DNA from: Oscillospiraceae bacterium
Lineage (GTDB): Bacteria; Bacillota; Clostridia; Oscillospirales; Oscillospiraceae
Direction of reading: 5' to 3'
NCBI GenBank assembly: GCA_022792555.1
Contig: JAAWBF010000023.1
Span: 1-32,055 of the forward strand
DNA length: 32,055 nucleotides
In this document: positions 16,257-24,716 of the stretch, piece by piece
Layout: each line of letters begins with the position of its first letter
How positions within the stretch are numbered: the first letter of the stretch is position 1
The notes under the pieces: model-generated
What the model was told of the DNA's origin: nothing
The model's database searches: none
Seen by the model: the letters and a program-made list of their open reading frames with translations, nothing else
Position numbers and translations under genes: made by a program

Positions 16257-16265
16257 ATTATAGCA
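16257..16265 (-). promoter_or_regulatory. Extended -10 promoter for the zapA run
   Basis: On the minus strand this reads TGC followed by TATAAT, a perfect extended -10. The -35 region is poor, as at the mntP promoter. Transcription would begin about 40 nt before the zapA start and could serve the downstream shape and division genes. Confidence 0.6.
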
Positions 16266-16380
16266 CAAGCTATCCCGATTAAAAATAGCTAATGACAGCT
16301 TTTTTCTCAACAGCACGCCGGAGGACAGGTGTTTTTGAATGGACAGCAGCTTCCCCACCCGTCTTTACTCCCCATGATGG

Positions 16381-16456
16381 GTAGGGGCCGCTGTCCCCAG
16401 CGGCCCGCTGATAAACTGGCGCATGACGGTGGGCCGATGAGGACATCGGCCCCTAC
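16381..16456. repeat. Pair of inverted REP-like palindromes
   Basis: Two related 26-nt palindromic units face each other. The first (16381-16406) has arms GGGCCGCTG/CAGCGGCCC, the second (16431-16456) arms GGGCCGATG/CATCGGCCC. Both carry GTAGGG/CCCTAC at the outer side. The differences between the units, C to A in one arm and G to T in the other, are compensatory, so the hairpin is kept. They lie between the VWA gene stop and the zapA promoter. Confidence 0.75.
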
Positions 16457-16500
16457 GGCGCAGACTGGAGCTGCGTTTGCGGCAATGGACCGACTGGCGG

Positions 16501-17688
16501 TCAGCGCCGCTTTCGCTTTTCAAAGTCCTTCTGGAAGGCGGACAGGTCCTGTCCCCGGAAGGCCCGCTCCAGCAGCTGAGGGAGGAGCTCCGGGTTGCAG
16601 GCGAAGCAGGGGATCCCCAGGCTGGCCACCTTTTGGGCCATCTGGGCATCGTAGTAGGGCCGGCCGCCGCCGGACAGGGCCAGAAGGCAGACCAGGGTGA
16701 CGCCGGAGCTTTTCAGCTCCTCCAGCCGACGGAGCAGGGCGGCCCGGTTGCCCCCCTCCTCCAGGTCGGTGATGAGGAAAAACAGGGTTTTGGCCGGATT
16801 TTCCACAAACTGCTGGCAGTAGGCCACCGAGCGGTCGATGTCGGTGCCGCCCCCCAGCTGAAAGCCGAAGAGCAGGTCCACCGGATCGCCGCACTTCTCG
16901 GTGAGATCCACGATGTTGGTGTCAAAGGCTACGATATGGGTTTTCAGGGCGGCCATGCTGGCTAGGATACAGCTCATGATAGAGGAGTAAATCACCGACT
17001 CCCCCATCGATCCGCTCTGGTCCACGTCCAGGATGACCGTCCACTTGTTGGCGGCGGTGGTGCTGGTGCGGTCGAAAAAGTAGAAATGCTCCGGGACGAT
17101 GGTCTTTAAATCAGGGTTATAGTGTTTCAAGTTGCGGGAGATGGTGAGCTTATAGTCCAGGGCCGCGGCAGAGGGGATGGGAGAGTGCTGCCGGCGGTTT
17201 ACCGCGGCGGTGACCGCCCGGCGGATATCCTGCTCCAGGAGCTTGTTGATCTCCTCCACAATCTTCTGGATGAAGGCCCGGACGCTCTCCTTCGAGCGCT
17301 TGGGGATCTGGTCCTTGAGGGTCAGAATGGCCGAGGCCAGGTTGATATCCGGCTCCAGGTTGTCCAGCAGCTCTGGCTCAAAGATGAGCTGTTTCAGGCC
17401 GCAGCGGTTCATGGCGTCTGCCTGGATGATGGAGACCAGGTCCTTGTCAAACAGGGTGCGCACATCCCCCAGCCAGCGGGTGATCTGGGGATTGGAGGGG
17501 CCGTGGCCCGCGCCGCCCCCGGCGGCGCCGAATCCTCCGGCGTCCGTCCGGTTGTAGATGGCGGCCAGAGCCTGGTCCATCAGGTCCAGCTCCCCGCTCA
17601 GGCCCCCGCCCCCCAGCTGCTGAAAGCGCTGCTGGCTGTCCTGGCCCAGGATGAGCCGCCAGCGTTCGATTCGGGTTGCATCTTCCAT
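16501..17688 (-). CDS. VWA-domain protein of the MoxR/DUF5682 operon
   Basis: A 395-aa protein with a C-terminal von Willebrand factor A domain. The metal-ion adhesion site is intact: DQSGS (223-227), threonine in GGGTDID (281-287) and aspartate in TDLEEGG (307-313). The first 200 residues are helical, with a glycine-rich linker (about 51-63) and no signal peptide, so the protein should be cytoplasmic. VWA proteins paired with MoxR AAA+ ATPases act like the chelatase subunits BchD/BchI, presenting targets or inserting metals. AAAGGAGG precedes the ATG at 17688, next to the DUF5682 stop 14 nt away. It is the last gene of the five-gene operon. The target is unknown. The chelatase-like mechanism is inference from the family. 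Confidence 0.88.
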   Translation of the reverse strand: MEDATRIERWRLILGQDSQQRFQQLGGGGLSGELDLMDQALAAIYNRTDAGGFGAAGGGAGHGPSNPQITRWLGDVRTLFDKDLVSIIQADAMNRCGLKQLIFEPELLDNLEPDINLASAILTLKDQIPKRSKESVRAFIQKIVEEINKLLEQDIRRAVTAAVNRRQHSPIPSAAALDYKLTISRNLKHYNPDLKTIVPEHFYFFDRTSTTAANKWTVILDVDQSGSMGESVIYSSIMSCILASMAALKTHIVAFDTNIVDLTEKCGDPVDLLFGFQLGGGTDIDRSVAYCQQFVENPAKTLFFLITDLEEGGNRAALLRRLEELKSSGVTLVCLLALSGGGRPYYDAQMAQKVASLGIPCFACNPELLPQLLERAFRGQDLSAFQKDFEKRKRR

Positions 17689-17702
17689 GTGACAGCCCTC
17701 CT

Positions 17703-19958
17703 TTACAGGTCAAAGTCGAAGTCGTCCAGGCCGTCCAGCATGGCCTGGGCCTCTGGGTCCGGGGGCAGGGCCGCGTTGACCGCCTCGCTGACCTGCTGGC
17801 CGTTGAGGCCCCAGATCTCCCCCAGGTTTTCGGCGATCTCGTCCTTCTCCCGGGCGCTGAAGTCCGCAAAGGCCCGGCGCAGAAAGACCAGCGCCCGCTT
17901 GAATTCCTCATCGTCCAGATCGTCTAAGTAGCCGGACAAACTCTCCCACAGGGAGAGACGGGCGATGAGGGCATAGCGGTTTTTCATGGCCAGCCCCTCA
18001 AACCATCCGGCCCCCAGGTCGGCGGGAACGCCGCGGGACAGCCGCCGTTGGACCTCCAGGCTCAGGCGCTGGCTGTCAATGGCCCCCCGCTCCAGGAGGA
18101 TGGCGGCGGCAAAGCCGGAGAGCTTGGTGTTCAGATCATCCCGCCCGGCCACCTGGTCTAGGGCATCCAGCCACCCCTCGTCGGCCAGGAAGTCATGGGC
18201 CAGGACGGCGGAGTTGAGCTGTTCCATGGCTGCTGTCACCATCTGAGCGCCGGCGTCGTCACACAGGCAGGCGTTGGGCAGGATGAGACAGCAGCGCAGG
18301 TAGATCTGTTGCAAGATGGGCTCCAGAGGGGCGCTGTCCAGCCGCCGGATGCCCCCGTACTGGATCACGATGGACAGCCGGTGGGCGGTGGCGGCCAGCT
18401 CCTCCAGGGAGGCGGCATCCACCGCCAGAGCCTGGAGGGCGGTGGTGGCGTAACCCACCGCCCCCGCCATGCCGCAGGTAAAGGCGTCCTCAATGACCTG
18501 GGCTACGGCGGCCATTCCCGTGGCCCCTTCTACCCGCTCCTGCATCTGGAAGGAGGCGGCCTGGGCCACGGTATCCCCCTTGAGGGCGGCCTCTACCAGC
18601 TCGATCTCGGACTCAGGCGTCCAGCGCAGGATCCAGTGCTCCGCCCAGGTGGCGTTGTCCTGCTGGACCTGCTGCTGCTGGCAGAAGGAGACCCCAAGCA
18701 CCCGCAGCTGGTGGAGAAAGCAGGACCGGTTTAAATCCAGAAAGGCGGCCTGCTCCGATTTGACCGACCGGTTCTCCCGCAGGTCCAGGGGCAGATCCTG
18801 GGCGGTGAGATCCCGATACTTCTCCAGCTTGAGGGTCTTGAGCTGCCGGTAGAAGTCCTCCTGGATGCTGGTGCGGCTCACCCCCTCCGGGAGGGCGCCG
18901 ATCCGGGTGCCAATCTCGGTTTTGGCCACCGCCTGGCTGATGGCGGCCTGACTGCCCTCCCCCAGGCAGGTGACGGCGGCGTCCCGCAGGTCCCGAAGGG
19001 CGGGGACGGCGGACCCCCGCAGCTGGGCCAGGGAATCGGCCAGCCGGACCGCCTCAATGACCTGGGCGGAGGAGGTTGGAAAGCCGCTCTTCCGCTGAAA
19101 GCGGGCGATGCGGGACAGGTAGCTCCGGGCGGCGAAGCCGGACTGCCCCCGGTTGAGGGCCTCCCACACCAGGGAGTAATAGGCGGGGGCCTTGTTGCCC
19201 GCGCCATAGCCCGAGCGGGTGGACAGCCGGTAGTAGGAGTAGGGCATGAGGGTGTGGCTGGAGGGGGCTTTAGGCAGGGCGGCTGCCTCCTCGTCCGTCA
19301 TGGGGGCGGCGGTTTTCAGCCCCTCCACATGGTAGGACCCGGTGACTACCACGATCTCCTCCGGAGCGTATCCTTCCTCCAGGGCCTGCTGGATGTTCCG
19401 GCGCATATAGGACTCCCGGACGATGTTCTCCGCCCAGTCGGACTCCCGGCCCGCCGTCAATTCCCGCAGTTCCCGGCCAAAGGCGGCGGCCCCCTCCAGG
19501 TAGGCGTCCGGGGCGGTGGTATGCTCCAGGGTGCGCTCCCAGAAGGTCTCGTGTCCGTCCTCCCCGGTGTGGACATCCAGGGCGGCGTAGGCGTCAAATC
19601 CCGTCTCTCCGGTCTGCTGGCCCTGCCGCCGTTCGGCCAGGGCCAGAAAGACCTCACAGGGCAGGTCGATAAACCGGCACTGGGCGCCGTTTGCAAAGCT
19701 CCACAGGATGGCCTGGTACTCTGGGGAGTATTCCGCGAAGGGATAGAGGATGGAACGCACCGGGGCCGCCTGGGTATAGGCGAGAATGGCGATGGGGGGG
19801 ACGGTCTCCCGCTCCACCAGATAGGGTATCTGGCTGTTGAGATCGGAGGGACCCTCCACCAGGACCAGCCGGGGCCTGACCTTGTCCAGCAGGGCCCGCA
19901 GGTGCCACGCCCCGGCGGGGGACAGGTGCCGGACGCCAAACAGGATGGGCAGTTCCAT
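17703..19958 (-). CDS. DUF5682-type protein (MoxR/VWA partner)
   Basis: A 751-aa protein that I place in the DUF5682 family from its length, context and N-terminal pattern. The N-terminal 210 residues have GVRHLSPAGAWHL (8-20), VLVEGPSDL (32-40) and VVVTGSYHVEGL (203-214). The paired G-x-x-H motifs and an internal glutamate recall the TIKI/TraB/EreA-ChaN-like superfamily, which includes metal-dependent hydrolases; that link is inference. The rest is mainly alpha-helical with no motif that I recognise, ending in an acidic DGLDDFDFDL tail. The ATG overlaps the MoxR stop by 1 nt (TGATG), so the two proteins are made together. Homologues are, as I recall, found beside MoxR, VWA and SWIM genes in other phyla. 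No activity is known to me. Confidence 0.75.
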   Translation of the reverse strand: MELPILFGVRHLSPAGAWHLRALLDKVRPRLVLVEGPSDLNSQIPYLVERETVPPIAILAYTQAAPVRSILYPFAEYSPEYQAILWSFANGAQCRFIDLPCEVFLALAERRQGQQTGETGFDAYAALDVHTGEDGHETFWERTLEHTTAPDAYLEGAAAFGRELRELTAGRESDWAENIVRESYMRRNIQQALEEGYAPEEIVVVTGSYHVEGLKTAAPMTDEEAAALPKAPSSHTLMPYSYYRLSTRSGYGAGNKAPAYYSLVWEALNRGQSGFAARSYLSRIARFQRKSGFPTSSAQVIEAVRLADSLAQLRGSAVPALRDLRDAAVTCLGEGSQAAISQAVAKTEIGTRIGALPEGVSRTSIQEDFYRQLKTLKLEKYRDLTAQDLPLDLRENRSVKSEQAAFLDLNRSCFLHQLRVLGVSFCQQQQVQQDNATWAEHWILRWTPESEIELVEAALKGDTVAQAASFQMQERVEGATGMAAVAQVIEDAFTCGMAGAVGYATTALQALAVDAASLEELAATAHRLSIVIQYGGIRRLDSAPLEPILQQIYLRCCLILPNACLCDDAGAQMVTAAMEQLNSAVLAHDFLADEGWLDALDQVAGRDDLNTKLSGFAAAILLERGAIDSQRLSLEVQRRLSRGVPADLGAGWFEGLAMKNRYALIARLSLWESLSGYLDDLDDEEFKRALVFLRRAFADFSAREKDEIAENLGEIWGLNGQQVSEAVNAALPPDPEAQAMLDGLDDFDFDL

Positions 19959-21052
19959 CAGTCATTCAGCTCCTTACAGGACTGGTAAAGGCCGGCCCAC
20001 TTGCCGCCTCTCTTTTTCATGATGTGTTCCAGGTACTCCTTCCAGGCCACCCCGTCTTTGTCCTCGTCCTTGACCACCGCACCCTGGAGGCCGGCGGCCA
20101 GGTCCTCGTCCGTAATGGTCCCGGTGCCGAAGCTCCCCGCCAGGGCCATGGAGTTGGCCAGCAGGGAGATGGCCTCGGCGGTGGACAGGACCCCGGTGGG
20201 GGTTTTGAGCTTCTGCTTGCCGTCCAGGGTCTCCCCGGCCCGGAGCTCCCGGAAGATGGTACACACCTTCTCCACCACCTCCGGGGCAGGGAGGGCGGCG
20301 TTGAGATCCAGATTCCCGGACAGCTGCTCCACACGGGTACGGACAATCTCCATCTCGGCGGCCAGGTCGGCCGGGGCGGGCAGGACCACGATATTAAACC
20401 GGCGCTTGAGGGCGGCGGACATCTCGTTGACACCCTTGTCGCGGGTGTTGGCGGTGGCGATGACCGAGAACCCCTTCTGGGCGGGCATCTCCATCCCCAG
20501 CTCCGGGACGGACACCCGCTTTTCGGACAGAATGGAGATGAGCGCGTCCTGCACCTCGCTGGCGCACCGGGAGATCTCCTCCATCCGGGCGATGGTCCCG
20601 GTCTCCATAGCGGTGTATACCGGGCTTTTCAGCATGGCCTGGGGGGAGGGACCCTGGGCGATGAGCATGGCGTAGTTCCACGAGTAGCGGATCTGCTCCT
20701 CGGTGGTCCCCGCCGTCCCCTGGATGACCTTGGTGGAGTCCCCGTTGATGGCGGCGCACAGGTGCTCGCTCAGCCAGCTCTTGGCGGTGCCTGGCTCCCC
20801 GATGAGCAGTAAGGCCCGGTCGGTGACCAGGGTGGCGATGGCGATCTCTACCAGGCGCTCATGGCCGATGTACTTGGGGGTGATCACCGTCTTGCCCACC
20901 TTGCCCCCGCAGATGTAGGTGCGCACCGAGCGGGGGGACATCCGCCAGCCGGTGGGGATGGGGTCCTGCTCAGCGGCCATCAGGGCCTCTAATTCTGTCT
21001 GAAAAAGCTGCTCGGCAGGCAGCCGCTGTACCTTCACTTGTTCTGTAGGCAT
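19958..21052 (-). CDS. MoxR-family AAA+ ATPase
   Basis: A 364-aa AAA+ ATPase of the MoxR group. Walker A is GEPGTAKS (85-92). The Walker B position reads IARMEEISR (154-162), a Glu-Glu variant of the usual Asp-Glu seen in some MoxR subfamilies. Sensor 1 is ATANTRD (199-205) and an arginine-finger candidate lies in ALKRRFN (214-220). MoxR ATPases form hexameric rings that remodel partner proteins together with VWA subunits. The start at 21052 follows AGGAG at good spacing. It overlaps the DUF5682 gene by 1 nt but is separated from the upstream helical-protein gene by 127 nt containing a REP-like palindrome, so the core may have an extra mRNA boundary there. Confidence 0.92.
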   Translation of the reverse strand: MPTEQVKVQRLPAEQLFQTELEALMAAEQDPIPTGWRMSPRSVRTYICGGKVGKTVITPKYIGHERLVEIAIATLVTDRALLLIGEPGTAKSWLSEHLCAAINGDSTKVIQGTAGTTEEQIRYSWNYAMLIAQGPSPQAMLKSPVYTAMETGTIARMEEISRCASEVQDALISILSEKRVSVPELGMEMPAQKGFSVIATANTRDKGVNEMSAALKRRFNIVVLPAPADLAAEMEIVRTRVEQLSGNLDLNAALPAPEVVEKVCTIFRELRAGETLDGKQKLKTPTGVLSTAEAISLLANSMALAGSFGTGTITDEDLAAGLQGAVVKDEDKDGVAWKEYLEHIMKKRGGKWAGLYQSCKELND

Positions 21053-21102
21053 AGATCTGTTCCTCTCCTTGACGATAACTTAACTGTAACCAGTGATTTC
21101 AT

Positions 21103-21179
21103 GCGGGCCGCTGGGGACAGCGGCCCCTGCGAACGATTTTTGCGGCTGTGGTATGAATACAGAGGACCGCAGGCCGCCC
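21103..21179. repeat. REP-like palindrome inside the MoxR operon
   Basis: Positions 21103-21128 are the exact reverse complement of 16383-16408 (26 nt), a palindrome with arms GGGCCGCTG/CAGCGGCCC. A degenerate second unit ending GCCGCCCCTAC lies near 21171-21181, reaching the stop codon of the upstream gene. The rest of the 127-nt gap between the helical-protein stop and the MoxR start holds no gene. Confidence 0.75.
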
Positions 21180-23135
21180 CTACTGTGTGTGGCCTGGCAG
21201 CGTTTCAATCAGAGACTTGAGATGGTCCAGGCTCTGGGGGGCCTGCGCCCCTCTGCCCCGGTGGAGCTGGTACTGGAATTCCCCTTTTTCCAGCAGGGCG
21301 TACACCCTCCAGCCCTCGGCTTTCCGGTCCTCCAGGCTGCCGGGCATATTGGTCAAATAGCTGTGGACCTCCCAGGGGGCCAGCTTGCCCTTGGTCTTGC
21401 AGTAGTGGACGGCCAGCCCCTCGCACTTGGTCCAACCCAGGTGTCTGAGGTAGTGGAGGTAGGCGCTGGAGGCGTCCTTGCTCTTGAGGGCCTGCTGGTA
21501 GAAATACTCCCCCACCTCCAGCCGCAGGGGCTCGTCGTCCAGGTCCACGATCCGCCGGAGCAGATCGTACCAGGCGAAAGCCTCCTTGGGCCGCTGAAGG
21601 TCCTTGTACCACCGCCGGTCTAAGGGCTCCAGCACCGGCTGCTTGACCCAGAGATAGCCCCCGTTGATGTAGTTATGATAGGGGGTGTTGAACAGCAGGC
21701 GGTGTTCCTCCTGATCCCACGCCAGGAAGTGGGTGGCGGGGTCCAGCACCTGCCAGGCATACTGCCGCTTTTTCTGGTTGAACAGGTCGTCTGCCGTCAG
21801 GAGGGGTTTGGCCAGCTCGTAGACCTCCTCCGCCGGCTTGGAGAGGAGAGCCGCTGTCAGGGCGGAGGCCAAAAAGGAGGTCTCACAATGCGCCTCCAGC
21901 TCGGCGGGCAGGGCCAGCAGGTCGGGGGTGGGGTGGTAGAGGATGGACCGCAGGAGGACCTGATCCACCATCTCGCTGAACACCCAGTTTTTATGGGAGC
22001 CGTGGTCAACCCAGAGGAGCTTGAACCGCGCCTCCTTGTCCGATTTGGGGCCGCCGGTCAGCATCTTGTTGTCCAGCCGGGTCCCCAGGGCGGCCATCCG
22101 GCGGTAAACAGCGCAGATCTCTGGCCCGGATTTTCCAGGCAGGGCCTCAATAAGGGCCTGGAGCTTCTCTGCGTCCTGGAGCTGGACGGGGCGATCCGAG
22201 TCCGCCTCGAAGGGCTCCAGCCAGCGGACAACGGCGTCGGCAATGGCGGTGCTGGCCTTAGAGGTGGTGGCCAGGGGCATATACACCGCCACCTGCTCCG
22301 GCTTCTTTTCCGCCAGCTTGTCCCAGTAGGCCCAGGCCACCGGGTCGTCCAGCTTGGACAGGGCCCAGTGGGCCATCTTTTTACTGCTCCCCTTCTCGGT
22401 TTTGCACAATTCCACCAATTTTTCCACATTGCCTGGATTGTGGCGCAGCGCATACACCAGGGCGGCCCGCACATCCCCCTCCGCCTTGGGGATCTGCTCC
22501 AGGTAAAAGTCGTTCTCTTTGGCCCCCGACACCGCCTCGATCACCTGAACCCGGCGGACCATCTCCTTCTTGCCTCTGGGGTCAAAGTTGTGCTTGATCA
22601 GGGGCAAAATGCCCTCGTCCTCCTGGGACAGCCAGCTCTGAACCTGTTCGGCCAGCTCGGAGTAAGAGGCCCCCAGGGCAGAGACCATGGCATCCTTGAC
22701 CCGGTAGTCCTCAAAGACGTCGGGCCGCTGCTGATGGGTCTCCAGGACCAGGCTGTACCGTCCGCCGCCTGAGGTCGTCAGGGCGTCCAGCAGGGGCATG
22801 AGGAGCGAGTAGGGCGCGTTTGTGACGGTTTTTCCCCTGGCACGGATGGGCAGCGGGGCCACCGGCCCGGAGACTGAGACCGCGCCCTGGGTACAAAGGA
22901 CAGCGTCCGCCAGGGACAGGGCCTCCAAAAGGGTGCCCGCCCGGTCTGGGCAGTCCGGGGCCAGGAGCGCACGGGTGAGCTGGCCCAGCTTGGCAAAGAC
23001 AGGGGCGGCCTTCTCCAGGGGACCCAGGGCCTCCAGGGCTCTGGACAAACGGAAGTCTTCTCCGGTCAGGGCGGCGCCTGCAATGGCTCCAGCCCGCAGC
23101 CGTTCCCGCAGGTCATACAAAGGCGTCAAATCCAT
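21180..23135 (-). CDS. Large helical (HEAT-like) protein of the MoxR/VWA operon
   Basis: A 651-aa protein with no signal peptide or membrane helix. The sequence looks almost wholly alpha-helical with repeat-like spacing, for instance AALVYALRHNPGNVEKLVEL and KKMAHWALSKLDDPVAWAYW in the middle, which suggests a HEAT-like or TPR-like solenoid scaffold. I recall DUF5691-type proteins in a similar place in other MoxR/DUF5682/VWA clusters, but the match is not certain. The ATG at 23135 follows AGGGGGAA, which overlaps the end of the SWIM gene 14 nt upstream, so the pair is co-transcribed. The likely role is to bind or deliver the target of the AAA+ machine. Confidence 0.6.
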   Translation of the reverse strand: MDLTPLYDLRERLRAGAIAGAALTGEDFRLSRALEALGPLEKAAPVFAKLGQLTRALLAPDCPDRAGTLLEALSLADAVLCTQGAVSVSGPVAPLPIRARGKTVTNAPYSLLMPLLDALTTSGGGRYSLVLETHQQRPDVFEDYRVKDAMVSALGASYSELAEQVQSWLSQEDEGILPLIKHNFDPRGKKEMVRRVQVIEAVSGAKENDFYLEQIPKAEGDVRAALVYALRHNPGNVEKLVELCKTEKGSSKKMAHWALSKLDDPVAWAYWDKLAEKKPEQVAVYMPLATTSKASTAIADAVVRWLEPFEADSDRPVQLQDAEKLQALIEALPGKSGPEICAVYRRMAALGTRLDNKMLTGGPKSDKEARFKLLWVDHGSHKNWVFSEMVDQVLLRSILYHPTPDLLALPAELEAHCETSFLASALTAALLSKPAEEVYELAKPLLTADDLFNQKKRQYAWQVLDPATHFLAWDQEEHRLLFNTPYHNYINGGYLWVKQPVLEPLDRRWYKDLQRPKEAFAWYDLLRRIVDLDDEPLRLEVGEYFYQQALKSKDASSAYLHYLRHLGWTKCEGLAVHYCKTKGKLAPWEVHSYLTNMPGSLEDRKAEGWRVYALLEKGEFQYQLHRGRGAQAPQSLDHLKSLIETLPGHTQ

Positions 23136-23149
23136 AACAGCATTCCCCC

Positions 23150-24592
23150 TTAATACAGCAGACGGATCACGTCCGTCTCGGTGACAAGACTCAGCGGTTG
23201 GAGCTTCATCCGCCGCTCCTCCCGGTCATACCAGAAAGCCCCCAATAAGACCTGTCCCTCCAGCAGACTGGGATCGGGCAGCAGGCCCAGCCGGTGGGTA
23301 GTCCGCTCCAGACCGGGGAGATCCCCCAGGGCGATGGTCTGGCCAGCGGCGTCCTGAAGGACGGTATAACCACCCGCCGTGCCAATGCTGGCAAAGCGGA
23401 TGAGCTGGCACTCCATGGGACTGCCCAGGGGGTTTTTCAGCCGGTTTTTGACCTCCTTCACCTCCGGGGCCAGGGCTGGGGCCGCAAAGCCCCGCAGAGC
23501 GGCCAGTCCCTCCGGGGAGAGCGGGACATACTCGGCGCTCTCCCAGCGTACCCGATGGTTGCCCTCGCCGGGGTAGTAGGCGGCGGACGGCGCCTGGGCC
23601 ACACCAAAGACGGTATCTTCCTGTTTGACATATTTCAGGGCCTTTACCGGGCGGTAGTTGTAAGTCAGGCTGATCTCTCCGGTCTCTAGGTCAGCCCAGC
23701 AGCCGGTGTCGATGTACTCCTTCCGGGCCTCATCAAACTGGACCCAAAAGGCCAATTGTGCCAGCTTGACGTTTTGCTTCACAAGACCCAGGGCGGCCAA
23801 CTGGTCCAGCTTCCACACGCCCCCCAGCTCCTCAAAGAGCAGGTTGTCGTCCTGGCCCACCTCGTCCCGCTCCAGCTTGCCGGTTAAATACTGCCTGGAC
23901 TTTTTGACCAGGGTCCACAGCCGCTCCAGGGTGTCAATGGCGGTCTCGTAGTGGGCGTCGCTGCCGTCCTTTTGGAACGCGGCGATCTCCAGCACCAGCC
24001 GGTTTAACAGCCGCTGGGGACCGGGCAGATAGTAGTCCCCCAGCTGCTTGGCCAGGCCCTGATAGGTGGACAGGGCGGTTCCGCCCATGGTCCCAAGACC
24101 CGCGTTGATCAGGTCCTGGACCAGCTTGGCGGTCAGATCCAGGCCCTCAAGCTGCTTTTTCAGCTTCTTGGTCTGGGCCGCCTTGCTGGTTTTGGAGGGG
24201 GCCTTGGGCTTGCCGCCCTGATCGGCAGGCTGGGCCGCTTTGGCGGCCTTTGCCTCCTTTTTGGCCCGCTTTTGCAGGATATCCTCCGGGATCTCACACT
24301 CCTGGAAGGTCTTGCCCGCCATGATCTCATAGAGCAGGGCCAGGCTGTGCTTACAGGGGAACTGACGGCTGGGGCAGGAGCAGCGGAAGACAGGGGCCGC
24401 CGGGTCCAAAAAGTCCGCCGAGGTGATGTAGTTGCTCTTCCCGCTGCCGCTGCACTCCCCCAGATAGAACGTGTCGTCCGCCGACCGCTCCAGGCGGACA
24501 AAGCCACCCTTTTGGGAGATTTTGCGCCCGTTGGCCGAAGCAGTGGCGTTGGGTGCAAGGGCGTCGATTTGCTGCTGTGTGATCTGTCTCAT
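23150..24592 (-). CDS. SWIM zinc-finger protein of the MoxR/VWA operon
   Basis: A 480-aa protein with an N-terminal SWIM zinc finger: CSC (71-73) and CKH (80-82) in FRCSCPSRQFPCKHSLALLY-like spacing (CxCx6CxH). SWIM domains bind DNA, RNA or proteins. A Lys/Ala-rich low-complexity linker follows (about residues 108-145, AKKEAKAAKAAQPA). Then comes a predicted helical middle part, and the C-terminal third has beta-like segments (CWADLETGEISLTYNYRPVK, GTAGGYTVLQDAAGQ). The frame reaches 24640; the ATG at 24592 has AAAGGA upstream and is preferred. It is the first gene of the operon and may be the sensor or substrate reader of the system. Confidence 0.85.
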   Translation of the reverse strand: MRQITQQQIDALAPNATASANGRKISQKGGFVRLERSADDTFYLGECSGSGKSNYITSADFLDPAAPVFRCSCPSRQFPCKHSLALLYEIMAGKTFQECEIPEDILQKRAKKEAKAAKAAQPADQGGKPKAPSKTSKAAQTKKLKKQLEGLDLTAKLVQDLINAGLGTMGGTALSTYQGLAKQLGDYYLPGPQRLLNRLVLEIAAFQKDGSDAHYETAIDTLERLWTLVKKSRQYLTGKLERDEVGQDDNLLFEELGGVWKLDQLAALGLVKQNVKLAQLAFWVQFDEARKEYIDTGCWADLETGEISLTYNYRPVKALKYVKQEDTVFGVAQAPSAAYYPGEGNHRVRWESAEYVPLSPEGLAALRGFAAPALAPEVKEVKNRLKNPLGSPMECQLIRFASIGTAGGYTVLQDAAGQTIALGDLPGLERTTHRLGLLPDPSLLEGQVLLGAFWYDREERRMKLQPLSLVTETDVIRLLY

Positions 24593-24657
24593 CGGGTGAT
24601 CCGTCCTTTCTGACAGATATAATGAAGATACCACGGTCAAGATGCCTCTCTATGCCT

Positions 24658-24663
24658 ATTATA
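24658..24663 (-). promoter_or_regulatory. Candidate promoter of the SWIM/MoxR/VWA operon
   Basis: On the minus strand a perfect TATAAT lies about 65 nt before the SWIM start, in AT-rich DNA. A matching -35 is weak. A TTGACC near 24634-24639 with TATATC downstream has too short a spacing to be a better choice. Confidence 0.4.
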
Positions 24664-24716
24664 GATCAAACAAAAGTTGGAGAAAAGAGTAATTTTCTCT
24701 GGATCGCAAAGACAAA

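Noticed and set aside
21675-22772. Plus-strand open frame of 365 codons opposite the helical-protein gene
   Set aside because: It is antisense to a well-supported gene, is low-complexity (rich in Gly, Leu, Gln, His), and lacks a start signal. High GC makes such shadow frames common.
16501-24592. Calling the five-gene operon a proven anti-phage system
   Set aside because: No nuclease, toxin or other defence effector is recognisable and the neighbouring genes are housekeeping, so defence remains one hypothesis among several.
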